From UBA4742 sp002403895 (GTDB taxonomy: Bacteria; Actinomycetota; Acidimicrobiia; Acidimicrobiales; Acidimicrobilacustridaceae), in assembly GCA_036823295.1 (NCBI GenBank), contig DAISGD010000019.1:1-53825 (forward strand): 53,825 nucleotides of DNA. The letters run 5' to 3'. The position numbers and the translations under genes were made by a program. The notes under the pieces were generated by a model that was not told the origin of the DNA, searched no databases, and worked only from the letters and a program-made list of their open reading frames with translations. Positions 15,179 to 24,011 of this stretch are shown in pieces (position 1 is the first letter of the stretch; each line of letters opens with the position of its first letter).

Positions 15179-16090
15179 ATGGGGTTGCTCGACGGCAAGG
15201 TGGCCATCGTGACCGGAGCGGGGCACGGCATCGGCCGCGGCCACGCCCTGGAGCTGGCCAAGGAGGGCGCCACCGTCCTGGTCAACGATCTGGGGGCCAC
15301 CCTGGCGGGTGAGGGGACCGGCCGCGACGCCGACCTCACGGTCGATCTCATCGAGTCCCGGGGTGGCGCGGCGGCGGCCAACTACGAAGACGTGGCTGAC
15401 GTAGAAGGAGCGGCCCGCATGGTGGCCCAGGCCATCGAGCTCTTCGGCCGGCTGGACATCGTGGTCAACAACGCCGGGATCGCTCGGGACGCCACCATCT
15501 GGGGCATGACCGAGGCCGACTGGGACTCCGTCATCCGTGTCCATCTCAAGGGCACCTTCGCCCCCACCCAGGCCGCGGTTCGTCACTGGCGCGAGCTGAG
15601 CAAGGCCGGTGAGGACGTCTCCCGCGGGCGCATCATCAACACCACCTCGGGCGCCGGGCTGGTGGGCAACTTCGGACAGGCCAACTACACCGCGGCCAAG
15701 GCCGGAATCGCGGCGTTCACCCAGACGGTAAGCCTCGAGGTCTTCAAGCTGGGGGTAACCGTCAACTGCATCGGTCCGGCGGGCGCAACCCGCATGGCGG
15801 CGTCGATCCCGGGTGCCGGCATCGTGGCCCAGGAGCCCGACGAGTTCACCGAGTGGGATCGCATGGATCCCTCCCTGGCCTCGCCGCTGGTGGCATGGCT
15901 GGCCAGTGAAAAGGCCGGGCATGTGACCGGTCAGATCATCCGGGCGGTGGGCGACGAGATCGTGCTCATGGACGGTTGGAGCAAAGGAAACACCATCCGC
16001 AAGCCGTCGCAGCGCTGGGAGGCGTCGGAGCTGACCGCGCTCATGAACGCCGACATCTTCCACAGCCGCGCCCCCGGCCTCCGTTACTGA
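15179..16090 (+). CDS. SDR oxidoreductase, 17beta-HSD type 4-like (3-hydroxyacyl-CoA dehydrogenase)
   Basis: This 303-residue short-chain dehydrogenase has the NAD motif TGAGHGIG (12-19), the strand-end LVNDLG (35-39) typical of the MFE-2/17beta-HSD4 branch, NNAG (97-100), and the catalytic Ser157, Tyr170 and Lys174. That branch oxidises (3R)-hydroxyacyl-CoA thioesters, including those of sterol side chains. It is close in layout to the second such SDR at 52000. A GGGAG site precedes the ATG. The ThDP-like gene follows after 6 nt, so the two are one operon under the CTGAC-type operator. Confidence 0.9.
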   Translation: MGLLDGKVAIVTGAGHGIGRGHALELAKEGATVLVNDLGATLAGEGTGRDADLTVDLIESRGGAAAANYEDVADVEGAARMVAQAIELFGRLDIVVNNAGIARDATIWGMTEADWDSVIRVHLKGTFAPTQAAVRHWRELSKAGEDVSRGRIINTTSGAGLVGNFGQANYTAAKAGIAAFTQTVSLEVFKLGVTVNCIGPAGATRMAASIPGAGIVAQEPDEFTEWDRMDPSLASPLVAWLASEKAGHVTGQIIRAVGDEIVLMDGWSKGNTIRKPSQRWEASELTALMNADIFHSRAPGLRY

Positions 16091-16096
16091 CCCACG

Positions 16097-17461
16097 ATGA
16101 GTGACGGCACCGGGACCATCGGCGAGTTGGTGGGGCGCTGCCTGGCCGGGCTCGGTGCCAGGCGAGTCTTCGTGGCGTCTCCGCTCACGTCCGCTGATCC
16201 TCACGTCATCGCCCCGTCCACCGAGATCGGGCTCGACCTCCATCCGGTAGGCGACGCCGAGCTGGCCCTCATGCTGGCCTCGGCCGACGGTCGGATCGGC
16301 CCCGGGCCGGGCGCGGCCATCATCGACGGGCGCCGCCTGGTTCTCACGTCGGCTCCGGGGATCACCGCCGATGTGGTCCGGATCAGCGATCCGGCCTACC
16401 TGCCCGGTGCCCTGGCCGGCTGGAGCCTCGGCGCCGTCCATGCCGCGGCCGAATATGACCTGGACCTGGACCTGGATGCCCCCGCTCCGCCCGGGCTGGA
16501 TCCCGTCGTGCTGGAAGACACCTCTGACGAGCTGCTGACCCTGTCGCCCACCCTGGCTGAGTTCTCCACCCTGGTTCTGGCCGGGCCCGGGGTGGTGCGG
16601 GCAGGCCACGTAAACGGGTTGCGGGCCCTGGCGGCAGCGGCGGGGTGCGGGGTGGTCAACTCCTGGGGGGCCAAGGGCGTCTTCGTGTGGGACGACCCCC
16701 ACCACTACGGCACCATCGGGCTCCAGTCCCGGGACTTCGATCTGGCCGGTCTCAACGACGCCCAACTGATCATCGCTTCGGGACTCGACCCGCTCGAGAC
16801 CCCGATCGAGCGATGGAACCGCTCGGCTCAGGTGCTCGAGGTGGAGCCGTGGCAGCTGTCGACCCTGGCTCATTATTGGCCTGACCCAGGGCCGGTACCA
16901 GGGCCTCCGCCGCTGTATGCCCAGCTCTCGAGCGCGCTGGCTGATCGCTACCGCAGCGATGACGTACCGCTCGCTCCCGCCCGGGCGGCGGCCGACCTGG
17001 CCGCGGTGGTGCCACCCGGTGGTCTGGTGTTGGCCGACCCCGGACCGGCCGGGCTGTGGGTGGCCCGGGCCTTCCCCACCTCCGAACCGGGGTCGGTCAT
17101 CGTCCCTACTGCCTTCGTGCGCGGCTTCGCCGTCGCGGGCGCCGTGGTCGCCGCTCTGGCCGGGCGCCCGGCGATCGCGGTCACGACCGATCCCGTGGAT
17201 CCGACCACCGACGCGGTGCTGGAGTTGGCCCGCCGGTGGGACCTCTCCCTCGTCGTGGAGGTCTGGGGCGGTGACGGACCGCTGGACCACGCCGGCGATC
17301 ACGCCGAGCGCCTGGCCGAGTCCCTGGAGCGGCCGGGCGTGGATCGCCTCGATGTCCCGGTCGCCTTCGCCGAGACCGCCATCTTGGTCGACGTCGCCGG
17401 CGACGTCATCGCCTGGCCGCGCGGAGCCGCCGGAGGATGGAGCTCCCGCGCCGAAAACTAG
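16097..17461 (+). CDS. Degenerate ThDP-enzyme-like protein (acetolactate synthase fold)
   Basis: The 454-residue protein keeps the three-domain outline of acetolactate synthase-type ThDP enzymes at reduced length. The N-terminal part has HPVGDAELALMLASADGRIG where PYR domains have a Glu-containing helix. The middle part (LAGPGVVRAGHVNGLRALAAA, then NSWGAKGVFVWDDPHHYGTIGLQ) matches the central domain. The C-terminal part (LVLADPGPAGLWVARAF to LSLVVEVWGG) aligns with the PP domain, but the GDG...NN metal-ThDP motif is replaced by TDP...EV. Catalysis with ThDP therefore looks unlikely. It may be an inactive partner or have a new role. It is cotranscribed with the SDR at 15179. Confidence 0.65.
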   Translation: MSDGTGTIGELVGRCLAGLGARRVFVASPLTSADPHVIAPSTEIGLDLHPVGDAELALMLASADGRIGPGPGAAIIDGRRLVLTSAPGITADVVRISDPAYLPGALAGWSLGAVHAAAEYDLDLDLDAPAPPGLDPVVLEDTSDELLTLSPTLAEFSTLVLAGPGVVRAGHVNGLRALAAAAGCGVVNSWGAKGVFVWDDPHHYGTIGLQSRDFDLAGLNDAQLIIASGLDPLETPIERWNRSAQVLEVEPWQLSTLAHYWPDPGPVPGPPPLYAQLSSALADRYRSDDVPLAPARAAADLAAVVPPGGLVLADPGPAGLWVARAFPTSEPGSVIVPTAFVRGFAVAGAVVAALAGRPAIAVTTDPVDPTTDAVLELARRWDLSLVVEVWGGDGPLDHAGDHAERLAESLERPGVDRLDVPVAFAETAILVDVAGDVIAWPRGAAGGWSSRAEN

Positions 17462-17472
17462 AACGTGTTACA
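17459..17472. promoter_or_regulatory. KstR-like operator 2
   Basis: TAGAACGTGTTACA fits TnnAACnnGTTnnA at all fixed positions. It begins with the TAG stop of the ThDP-like gene and overlaps a -10-like TACAGT (17469-17474), so binding would block the promoter of the LLM/ligase pair. Confidence 0.55.
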
Positions 17473-17547
17473 GTTCGCTCGTCATCCTGTGCGACATCAG
17501 CCAGGCCGGTCGGTCGGCAGGAGCCGGCCCGGGGGAAAGGACCTCCC

Positions 17548-18711
17548 ATGGAATTCGGCGTCTTCGCCCAGCTGTTCGTGCCCCGCTATGAGCGCGACAT
17601 CGACCCCATGGCCGAGCACCGGCGCATCATGCGCAACGTGGAGGTTGGTGTTGCCGCCGACCGCACCGGCATCAAGTACCTGTGGTGCCCCGAGCATCAT
17701 TTCCTCGACGAGTACAGCCACATGCCTGGGCCGGAGGTGTACCTGTCGTACGTGGCGGCTCGTACCGAGCGCATCCACGTCGGCTCGGCCATCTTCAACA
17801 TCACGCCGAAGGTCAACCATCCCGCCCGGGTAGCCGAGACCGTCGCCCTGCTCGACCACATGACCGAGGGTCGCTTTGAGTTCGGCACCGGCCGCGGCTC
17901 ATCCACCACCGAAGTGTTCGGTTTCGACATCGACGACCTCGATGAGACCAGCGCCATGTGGGACGAGTCCATCCGCGAGATCCCCAAGATGTGGGCCGAG
18001 GGACAGTACGCCTACGAGGGCAAGTACTTCCGCATGCCGCCCCGCGAGGTCTTCCCCAAGCCCTACGGCCACGCCCACCCGCCCATGTGGGTTGCGGCCG
18101 GCAGCCCTCCGACGTTCGCCAAAGCGGGGTCCCTTGGTCTCGGTGCCTTCTGCTTCACCCACGGCACGCCCACCAAGATCGCTCCGCTCATCGCGTCCTA
18201 CAAGGAAGCAGTGGCCAACGCCGAGCCGGTGGGGCAGTTCGTGAACGACAACATCATGGTCGTGACCAACATGATCTGCATGGAGGATCGCGAGCAGGCC
18301 TTCGAGGCGGCCATCACGTCGGGCATGAACTACTACACCAGCCTCCAGATGCGTTGGCTGGACAACATCCCCAAGCCCGACGGCTTCCCGGTGTGGCCCG
18401 ACCTGATTCCCGAGCCCACCATCGACCAGATCAAGAAGGCCTCCGAGATCGGCATGGTCGTGGTCGGTGATCCGGACGACTGCGCCAAGGCGGTGCAGCG
18501 GTGGGTCGACATCGGTGCCGACCAGCTCTGCTTCAGCCCGACCACCAACAACATGGATCAGGACTCGATCATCGCGTCCATGGAGTTGTTCGGTCGTGAG
18601 GTCATTCCTCAATTCGATACCGATCCTGTGCATCGGACCACCCGCATGCGGGCGAGCGCCGGATCGCCGGCGGCCGCGGGATCCCCGACAGCTCCGGCGC
18701 CGGTGGGCTAG
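17548..18711 (+). CDS. LLM-class flavin-dependent oxidoreductase (luciferase-like)
   Basis: The 387-residue protein is a luciferase-like monooxygenase of the LuxA type. It has the TIM-barrel opening MEFGVFAQLF, WCPEHHFLDEYSH near residues 47-58, the flavin-site strand VGSAIFNITPKVNHPARVAE (76-95) and GRFEFGTGRGSS. Such enzymes use F420 or reduced FMN to oxidise ketones, sulfur or cyclic compounds. The ATG at 17548 is preceded by a GGGGGAAAGG site, which fixes the start. The last 25 residues are an Ala/Pro/Ser-rich tail without family support. A FadD19-like ligase follows after 10 nt, and a KstR-like site lies at the promoter. Confidence 0.87.
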   Translation: MEFGVFAQLFVPRYERDIDPMAEHRRIMRNVEVGVAADRTGIKYLWCPEHHFLDEYSHMPGPEVYLSYVAARTERIHVGSAIFNITPKVNHPARVAETVALLDHMTEGRFEFGTGRGSSTTEVFGFDIDDLDETSAMWDESIREIPKMWAEGQYAYEGKYFRMPPREVFPKPYGHAHPPMWVAAGSPPTFAKAGSLGLGAFCFTHGTPTKIAPLIASYKEAVANAEPVGQFVNDNIMVVTNMICMEDREQAFEAAITSGMNYYTSLQMRWLDNIPKPDGFPVWPDLIPEPTIDQIKKASEIGMVVVGDPDDCAKAVQRWVDIGADQLCFSPTTNNMDQDSIIASMELFGREVIPQFDTDPVHRTTRMRASAGSPAAAGSPTAPAPVG

Positions 18712-18721
18712 ACCACCCGAC

Positions 18722-20320
18722 GTGTCAGCAGCCGACCCCCCCAGCTCACCCAGCTCCTTCAACCTGGCGGACGTGTGGGAAGCGGTGGCCGACCGCATTC
18801 CCGAGCGCACCGCGGCGGTGTGTGACGGCACTCGCCGCCGCTACGTCGAGCTCGAGGAGCGGGCCAACCGGCTGGCCCACTGGATGGTCGACCGCGGCGT
18901 GGCTCCCGACGATCACGTCGGGCTCTACCTCACGAACGGCATCGAGTACCTGGAAGCCATGCTGGCGTGCTTCAAGATCCGGGCGGTGCCGATCAACGTC
19001 AACTACCGGTACGTGGCCGGCGAGCTGCGCTACCTGTTCGACGATGCCGACGTCGTGGGGGTCCTCGTGCAGCCCGAGTTCGGGCTGCGCCTGGCCGAGG
19101 TCATCCCGGACCTGCCCGAGCTGCGCTGGAGCCTCATGCTGGGCGACGACTACGAGGCCGCGCTGGCCGAGAGCTCGCCCGAGCGGGACTTCGGGGCCCG
19201 CAGTGGTGATGACCGCTACGTCATCTACACCGGCGGTACGACCGGCTTGCCCAAAGGGGTGGTCTGGCGCCAGGAGGACGCGTTCTTCGCCTGCATCGGC
19301 GGCGCTGACCCCACCCGCCAGGAGGGCCCGGTGTCGACTCCCGCCGAAGTGATCGACCGGATCATGGACGGTGCGGTCGTGTTCCTTCCGGTGGCCCCAT
19401 TGATGCATGCCGCCGGCCAGTGGACGGTACTCTCGTGGCTCTTCGCCGGCGGCACCGTGGTGCTGCTCCCCGGGTCGCTCGACGCCCTGGCGGTATGGCG
19501 CACCGTGGAGACCGAACGAGTCAACCTCATGACCGTCGTGGGCGATCCGGTGGTGCGGCCATTGGTCGACGCCTGGGTAGCCGAAGGCCCGTTCGACGTG
19601 TCCAGCCTGTTTTCCATCGGTTCGGGCGGAGCGCCGCTCACGCCATCGCTGAAGGACCAACTGGTGGCCCTGGTGCCCAAAGCGGCGGTGGTGGACGGCT
19701 TCGGCTCGTCGGAGACCGGTGCGCAGGGGTCGCAACGATTCGAGACCGGATCGACCTCCGGCGGCGTGACCGCGTTCATCCCGTACCCCGCCACGACCGT
19801 GCTCGACGAAGTCACCCGTCACCCGGTGGAGCCCGGCTCGGAGGTCGTCGGCCGGGTCGCCCTGCGGGGTCGGGTCCCGCTGGGCTACTACAACGCCCCG
19901 GAGAAGACGGCGGAGACGTTCGTCGAGGTCGACGGCGTGCGGTGGGTGCTCACCGGAGACATGGCCACCATCGAGCTCGACGGGACCATCCGACTCCTGG
20001 GTCGGGGGTCGGGGTGCATCAACACCGGTGGGGAGAAGGTCTACCCGGAGGAAGTCGAAGGGGTAGTGAAGACCCATCCGGCGGTGTACGACGTCGTGGT
20101 GGTGGGCGTGGACGACGAGCGCTGGGGCCAACGGGTGGCGGCCGTGGTGGAGGCGGTGCCCGGCTACACGCTCTCCCTCGACGAACTGGCCGCGTTCTGC
20201 CGAGCCTCGTTGGCCGGCTACAAGATCCCCCGCTCGCTGTTCACGGTGGACAAGGTCGAGCGCTCCCCGGCCGGCAAGGCCGACTACCGCTGGGCCAAGG
20301 GCATCGCCAACTCGGTGTGA
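18722..20320 (+). CDS. FadD19-like acyl-CoA synthetase (sterol side-chain type), paralogue A
   Basis: The 532-residue ANL ligase is built like mycobacterial FadD19, the 3-oxocholestenoyl-CoA synthetase. It has the helix LPxx-type NVNYRYVAGELRYLFDDAD near residue 95, the P-loop IYTGGTTGLPKGVVWR, GFGSSETGAQG near 330, a late glycine loop GRGSGCINTGGEKVYPEEVE and the catalytic Lys in SPAGKADYRWAK. It would activate a steroid or branched-chain carboxylic acid. The GTG start lies 10 nt after the LLM gene, making a two-gene operon. It differs from paralogue B (25926-27551) mainly in the middle region, suggesting a different substrate. Confidence 0.88.
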   Translation: MSAADPPSSPSSFNLADVWEAVADRIPERTAAVCDGTRRRYVELEERANRLAHWMVDRGVAPDDHVGLYLTNGIEYLEAMLACFKIRAVPINVNYRYVAGELRYLFDDADVVGVLVQPEFGLRLAEVIPDLPELRWSLMLGDDYEAALAESSPERDFGARSGDDRYVIYTGGTTGLPKGVVWRQEDAFFACIGGADPTRQEGPVSTPAEVIDRIMDGAVVFLPVAPLMHAAGQWTVLSWLFAGGTVVLLPGSLDALAVWRTVETERVNLMTVVGDPVVRPLVDAWVAEGPFDVSSLFSIGSGGAPLTPSLKDQLVALVPKAAVVDGFGSSETGAQGSQRFETGSTSGGVTAFIPYPATTVLDEVTRHPVEPGSEVVGRVALRGRVPLGYYNAPEKTAETFVEVDGVRWVLTGDMATIELDGTIRLLGRGSGCINTGGEKVYPEEVEGVVKTHPAVYDVVVVGVDDERWGQRVAAVVEAVPGYTLSLDELAAFCRASLAGYKIPRSLFTVDKVERSPAGKADYRWAKGIANSV

Positions 20321-20629
20321 CCGGGCGCCAGCCGGGTCAAGCCGGGCGGTTGCCTGTAGGGAGGTGATCCCGCTAGAGCGCAATGAACGGGCGATGTGGG
20401 CCCGACTCGACGCCTCGTCGGAGTCCGGATGTTGTAGCCCCCGCGGGAGCGCTCGGCCAAGTGTGGCGTGGAACACCCACACAGGCGCGCCTGGCTCAGG
20501 CGCTGAAGCACATGAGGCTGGGCGAGTTCGAGAGCGTCGTTGTTCATCGCATGAGCCGGGGATGGAGCAACGCCACGCAGTGTTCAGACCAGGGCGGGGC
20601 CCGCCACGGCCCTCGAACACGGGAACCGT
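20321..20629. other. 309-nt intergenic region without a recognisable gene
   Basis: The gap lies between the convergent FadD19-like ligase and P450 genes. It contains a perfect hairpin GCGCCTG-GCT-CAGGCGC at 20487-20503 without a U-tract. Short open frames cross it on both strands, but none has a start with ribosome-binding site, a recognisable domain or the codon pattern of the neighbours. Confidence 0.4.
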
Positions 20630-21871
20630 TCAGTCGCCGGCGGACAGCGGGCCGGGGGAGAAGCGCACCGGCATGTGCTTGATGCCTCCGATGAAGTTGG
20701 ACCGCAGGTACTCGACCTCGCCGTTGGCTTCCATGTCCGGCATCCGCTCGAGGATCTCGGTGAAGATGAGTCGCAGTTCCATGCGGGCCAGGTTCGCGCC
20801 CAGACAGAAATGGGGGCCCCCGCCACCGAAGGCGATGTGGTCGTTGGGGGAGCGCTCGATGTCGAAGCGGGATGCATCATCGAACACGGTCTCGTCGCGG
20901 TTGGCGGAGATGTGCCAGATGACGACCTTGTCACCCTGGCGGATCAATGTGTCGCCGAGTTGGTAGTCCTCCAACGCGGTCCGACGGAAGTGGAGCACCG
21001 GCGTGGCCCAGCGCAGGATCTCCTCGATGCCACTGTCGAGAAGCTCGGGGTTGGCGACGAGCTTGGCGAACTGGTCAGGGTTGTCGAGCAGCGCCTTCAT
21101 CCCGTGCGAGGTGGCGTTGCGGGTCGTCTCGTTGCCGGCCACCGCCAGGAGCATGAAGAACATGTCGAACTCGGTCTCGCTGAGCGCGTCTCCGTTGAGC
21201 TCCGCCCCCAGCAGCTTGGAGATGATGTCGTCGCCCAGGCGCTCACGCTTCTCGGCCGCCAGTGCGTTGGCGTACATGTACAGCTCGGCCGCAGCCTCAC
21301 CGGCGGAGCCTCGGTCGCCCTCGAACTCGGGGTCGTCGATGCCGATCATGCGATTGGTCCAATCGAACAGCTTGTGGCGGTCCTCGCTGGGCACGCCCAT
21401 GAGCTCGGCAATGGCCTGCAACGGCAGCTCCGAGGCGATGTCGATCACGAAGTCGCACTCGCCGTGGTCGATCACGCTGTCCACGATGAGCCGGCACTTG
21501 GTGCGGAGGCCCGCTTCAAGCAGGCCGATCATGCGGGGGGTGAAGCCCTTGTTGACCAGCAGCCGGTAGCGGGTGTGGCGGGGCGGGTCCATATACAGCA
21601 TCATCTCCCGCACCATCTCGCCCTCGGGCGTGATGTCAGGGATCGAGATGCCCTGCTCGGCGGACGAGAAGATGTGGGCGTCGCGGTTCACCGCGATGAG
21701 ATCGGCGTGGCGGGTGATGCTCCAGAATCCGGCTCCGGCACCACCGCCGGGCCCGGCCGGCTCCTCGCACCAGTGGATGGGGTCCTCGGCCCGCAGCACT
21801 CGAAACATCTCGTGATGTCGTCCGGTCCGGAAGACATCGGGATCGAGCAGATCGACCTCGTCCAACTTCAC
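20630..21871 (-). CDS. Cytochrome P450, CYP125/CYP142-like
   Basis: The 413-residue P450 has the oxygen-binding I-helix AGNETT (245-250), ExxR (Glu284-Arg287) and the heme loop FGGGGPHFCLGANLAR with Cys356. Beyond these, segments such as GFWSITRHAD, MLYMDPPRHTRYR, ELPLQAIAELMGVP and RWATPVLHFRRTA closely recall mycobacterial CYP125, the steroid C26 hydroxylase that starts cholesterol side-chain oxidation. I infer terminal hydroxylation of a sterol or branched alkyl chain; the redox partner is not in the window. The GTG start at 21871 has GGGG upstream. It is divergent from the AMACR-like gene across a KstR-like site. Confidence 0.9.
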   Translation of the reverse strand: MKLDEVDLLDPDVFRTGRHHEMFRVLRAEDPIHWCEEPAGPGGGAGAGFWSITRHADLIAVNRDAHIFSSAEQGISIPDITPEGEMVREMMLYMDPPRHTRYRLLVNKGFTPRMIGLLEAGLRTKCRLIVDSVIDHGECDFVIDIASELPLQAIAELMGVPSEDRHKLFDWTNRMIGIDDPEFEGDRGSAGEAAAELYMYANALAAEKRERLGDDIISKLLGAELNGDALSETEFDMFFMLLAVAGNETTRNATSHGMKALLDNPDQFAKLVANPELLDSGIEEILRWATPVLHFRRTALEDYQLGDTLIRQGDKVVIWHISANRDETVFDDASRFDIERSPNDHIAFGGGGPHFCLGANLARMELRLIFTEILERMPDMEANGEVEYLRSNFIGGIKHMPVRFSPGPLSAGD

Positions 21872-21944
21872 TGGTGTGCCCCTTTGTATCGACCCGACAT
21901 CGACCTCTGCCGACCCCTGTCCATCGACGCTTCGAACCCAAAAC

Positions 21945-21958
21945 TAGAACAGATTCTC
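21945..21958. promoter_or_regulatory. Weak KstR-like operator 3 with a wider dyad
   Basis: TAGAACAGATTCTC matches the left half of TnnAACnnGTTnnA but differs at two fixed positions on the right. The surrounding sequence also forms AGAAC (21946-21950) with GTTCT (21959-21963). It lies in the divergent promoter of the P450 and the AMACR-like operon. Confidence 0.4.
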
Positions 21959-21975
21959 GTTCTGGGGAAGCGCAC

Positions 21976-21981
21976 TACGCT
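21976..21981 (+). promoter_or_regulatory. Leaderless -10 element of the AMACR-like operon
   Basis: TACGCT ends 7 nt before the ATG at 21989, which has no ribosome-binding site. Confidence 0.4.
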
Positions 21982-21988
21982 CTCGGTC

Positions 21989-23152
21989 ATGGCTGGCCCG
22001 CTCTCCGGAATTCGAGTCGTCGAGGTGGCTGGACTGGGCCCGGCGCCGTTCGGAGCCATGGTCCTGGCCGACCTGGGCGCGGATGTCATCACCGTGGATC
22101 GGGCCGATCGCGCCGTGGGGGCCGACCTGGCCACGGCCAAGGGGAACGTCTACGGCCGGGGCCGACGGTCGTTGGCCCTTGACCTCAAGCACGTCGAGGC
22201 CCCGGAGGTCATTGCTCGCCTGGTGGAGCACGCCGACGTCTTCGTGGAGGGCTTTCGGCCCGGGGTGGCCGAACGGCTGGGGATCGGCCCGGCGGAGCTA
22301 CGGGCCCGGAACCCACGCCTCGTGTACGCCCGCATGACGGGTTGGGGACAGGATGGTCCGCTGGCGGCCAAGGCCGGCCATGACATCAACTACGTGGCCC
22401 TGGCCGGACCGTTGGCCCACCTCGGTCGGGCCGGTCAGCCGCCGACGCCGCCCCTGAACCTCCTGGGGGACTTCGGCGGGGGCGGCCTGCTGCTCGCCTT
22501 GGGGGTGTGTGCGGCCCTGGTCGAGCGGGTGAGCTCGGGGCACGGTCAGGTCGTCGACGCGGCCATGGTCGACGGGGTGGCGCTGCTGTCGGCCGCCGTC
22601 GCTCCCGCCTATGCCATGGGGGTCTTCTCCGACGAGCGAGGCACCAACCTGCTCGACTCGGGGGCGCCGTTCTACGACTGCTACGAGACGGCCGATGGGG
22701 GCTGGCTGTCGATCGGTGCCCTCGAGCCCCAGTTCTACGCCGACCTGTTGCAAGGCCTGGGTCTGGACAAGCCTGACGCTTGGCCGGGCGCCTCGCTGCC
22801 CGACCGCGACGACCAGGCGTCGTGGCCAGCGCTAAGGACCCGTTTCACAAAGGTGATCGCCTCCGCGCCCCTGGCAGCATGGCTCGAAACGTTCGCCGAT
22901 CTCGATGCGTGCGTCGCCCCGGTGCATTCGTTTGCCACCGCGCCGGCCGATCCTCATCTCACGGCCCGGGCGACCTGGGTCGACCGCGACGGCGTCGTTC
23001 AGCCAGCGCCCGCGCCGCGCTTCGACCGCACGCCGGCCGTCTTGGATCGGCCCCCGGCGCCCGCGGGGCACCACTCGGGCGAGGTCCTGGCCGAGTCTGG
23101 CTTCGACGACGCCGAGATCGCCGCCCTGCGCGCCGACGGCATCGTCGCGTAG
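21989..23152 (+). CDS. Alpha-methylacyl-CoA racemase-like CoA transferase family III protein
   Basis: The 387-residue product belongs to the CaiB/BaiF family and most resembles alpha-methylacyl-CoA racemase. Candidate catalytic residues are His131 in AGHDINYVALAG, Asp161 in LNLLGDFGGGG and Glu233 in FYDCYETADGGW, matching the His/Asp/Glu set of mycobacterial MCR. It would interconvert 2R and 2S methyl-branched acyl-CoAs, needed before beta-oxidation of sterol side chains or pristanate. It begins an operon with a 3alpha-HSD-like SDR and an EchA19-like hydratase and is divergent from the CYP125-like P450. A true CoA-transferase role cannot be excluded but is less likely, given the HDINY motif. 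Confidence 0.85.
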   Translation: MAGPLSGIRVVEVAGLGPAPFGAMVLADLGADVITVDRADRAVGADLATAKGNVYGRGRRSLALDLKHVEAPEVIARLVEHADVFVEGFRPGVAERLGIGPAELRARNPRLVYARMTGWGQDGPLAAKAGHDINYVALAGPLAHLGRAGQPPTPPLNLLGDFGGGGLLLALGVCAALVERVSSGHGQVVDAAMVDGVALLSAAVAPAYAMGVFSDERGTNLLDSGAPFYDCYETADGGWLSIGALEPQFYADLLQGLGLDKPDAWPGASLPDRDDQASWPALRTRFTKVIASAPLAAWLETFADLDACVAPVHSFATAPADPHLTARATWVDRDGVVQPAPAPRFDRTPAVLDRPPAPAGHHSGEVLAESGFDDAEIAALRADGIVA

Positions 23153-23198
23153 CCGGTCCGATCCGACCGATTCCGAAACAGCTCTGGGGGAGCCACGC

Positions 23199-23993
23199 AT
23201 GACGACACGCACAGCAGCCATCACCGGCTCAGCATCGGGGATCGGTGCCGCCGTCCGCACCCGTTTGGAGGCCGACGGTTGGCGGGTGATCGGCGTCGAC
23301 TTGGCCGTATCGGCCCGTTCCAGCGGAACACCGGTGGAGGTGGAGGCCGACCTCAGCCATCCCGAGGGTCGCGCCGCCGCCGTCGCCTCAGTGTTGACCG
23401 CCGGCGACGGTCGCCTCGATGCGTTGGTGCCGTGCGCCGGGGTGGGGCCGCAGGTTCCGGACCGGCGCCTGCTGCCGGCCGTCAACTATTTCGGCGCCGT
23501 GGCCGTGCTCGACGGGTTGTTCGACGCGTTGGCGGCGGGGGAATCCCCGGCGGCGGTGGCCATCTGCTCGAACTCCATATCCATGACCCCGATGCCCGAT
23601 CTGACGCTGGTGCAGCTCATGGTGGAGGGGAACGAAGCGGCCGCGCTGGCGGCGTGCGTGGAGCTCGACGGACCGACGGTCTACGCCATGACCAAGGTGG
23701 CGCTGGGACGAGCGGCCCGCCGACGGGCGCAGCCATGGGGCGATGCCGGGGTGCGGCTGAACCTGGTGGCACCAGGCCCGGTGACCACACCGCTCCTGCA
23801 GGGCACCCGCGACGATCCCGTGATCGGACCGTTCGTCGACCTGCTGCCTATCCCGCTCGGGCGTGTCGCAGAGCCCGTCGAGATCGCCGGCCCCATTGCC
23901 TTCCTGCTCGGGCCCGAGGCCTCGGACATCCACGGCTCGTTGCTGTTCATCGATGGCGGGAGCGATGCTCTCTTCCGTCCCGACCATGTCTGA
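23199..23993 (+). CDS. SDR oxidoreductase, 3alpha-hydroxysteroid dehydrogenase-like
   Basis: The 264-residue SDR is organised like Comamonas 3alpha-hydroxysteroid dehydrogenase/carbonyl reductase. Matching segments are ITGSASGIGAA (8-18), CAGVGPQ (79-85), VNYFGAVAVLDGLFDAL, the helical insertion GNEAAALAA before the active site, Tyr162/Lys166 in VYAMTK, and the late segments GDAGVRLNLVAPGPVTTPLLQ-type loop and IDGGSDALFRP. It probably oxidoreduces a 3-hydroxy/3-oxo steroid or similar ketone with NAD(P). It has a GGGGGAG ribosome-binding site and lies 46 nt after the racemase gene. The assignment is from overall motif agreement, not from a search. Confidence 0.8.
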   Translation: MTTRTAAITGSASGIGAAVRTRLEADGWRVIGVDLAVSARSSGTPVEVEADLSHPEGRAAAVASVLTAGDGRLDALVPCAGVGPQVPDRRLLPAVNYFGAVAVLDGLFDALAAGESPAAVAICSNSISMTPMPDLTLVQLMVEGNEAAALAACVELDGPTVYAMTKVALGRAARRRAQPWGDAGVRLNLVAPGPVTTPLLQGTRDDPVIGPFVDLLPIPLGRVAEPVEIAGPIAFLLGPEASDIHGSLLFIDGGSDALFRPDHV

Positions 23994-24011
23994 CTAATCC
24001 CGGAGGACCCG

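Noticed and set aside
15050..17302. A 750-codon open frame on the minus strand opposite the SDR and ThDP-like genes.
   Set aside because: It mirrors two well-supported plus-strand genes. Its translation is low-complexity (Gly, Arg, His rich) without domains, an effect of high GC at third codon positions.
20487..20503. Hairpin in the 20.3-20.6 kb gap considered as a small RNA or intrinsic terminator.
   Set aside because: No U-tract, promoter-like element or extended structure supports either; kept only as part of the intergenic description.
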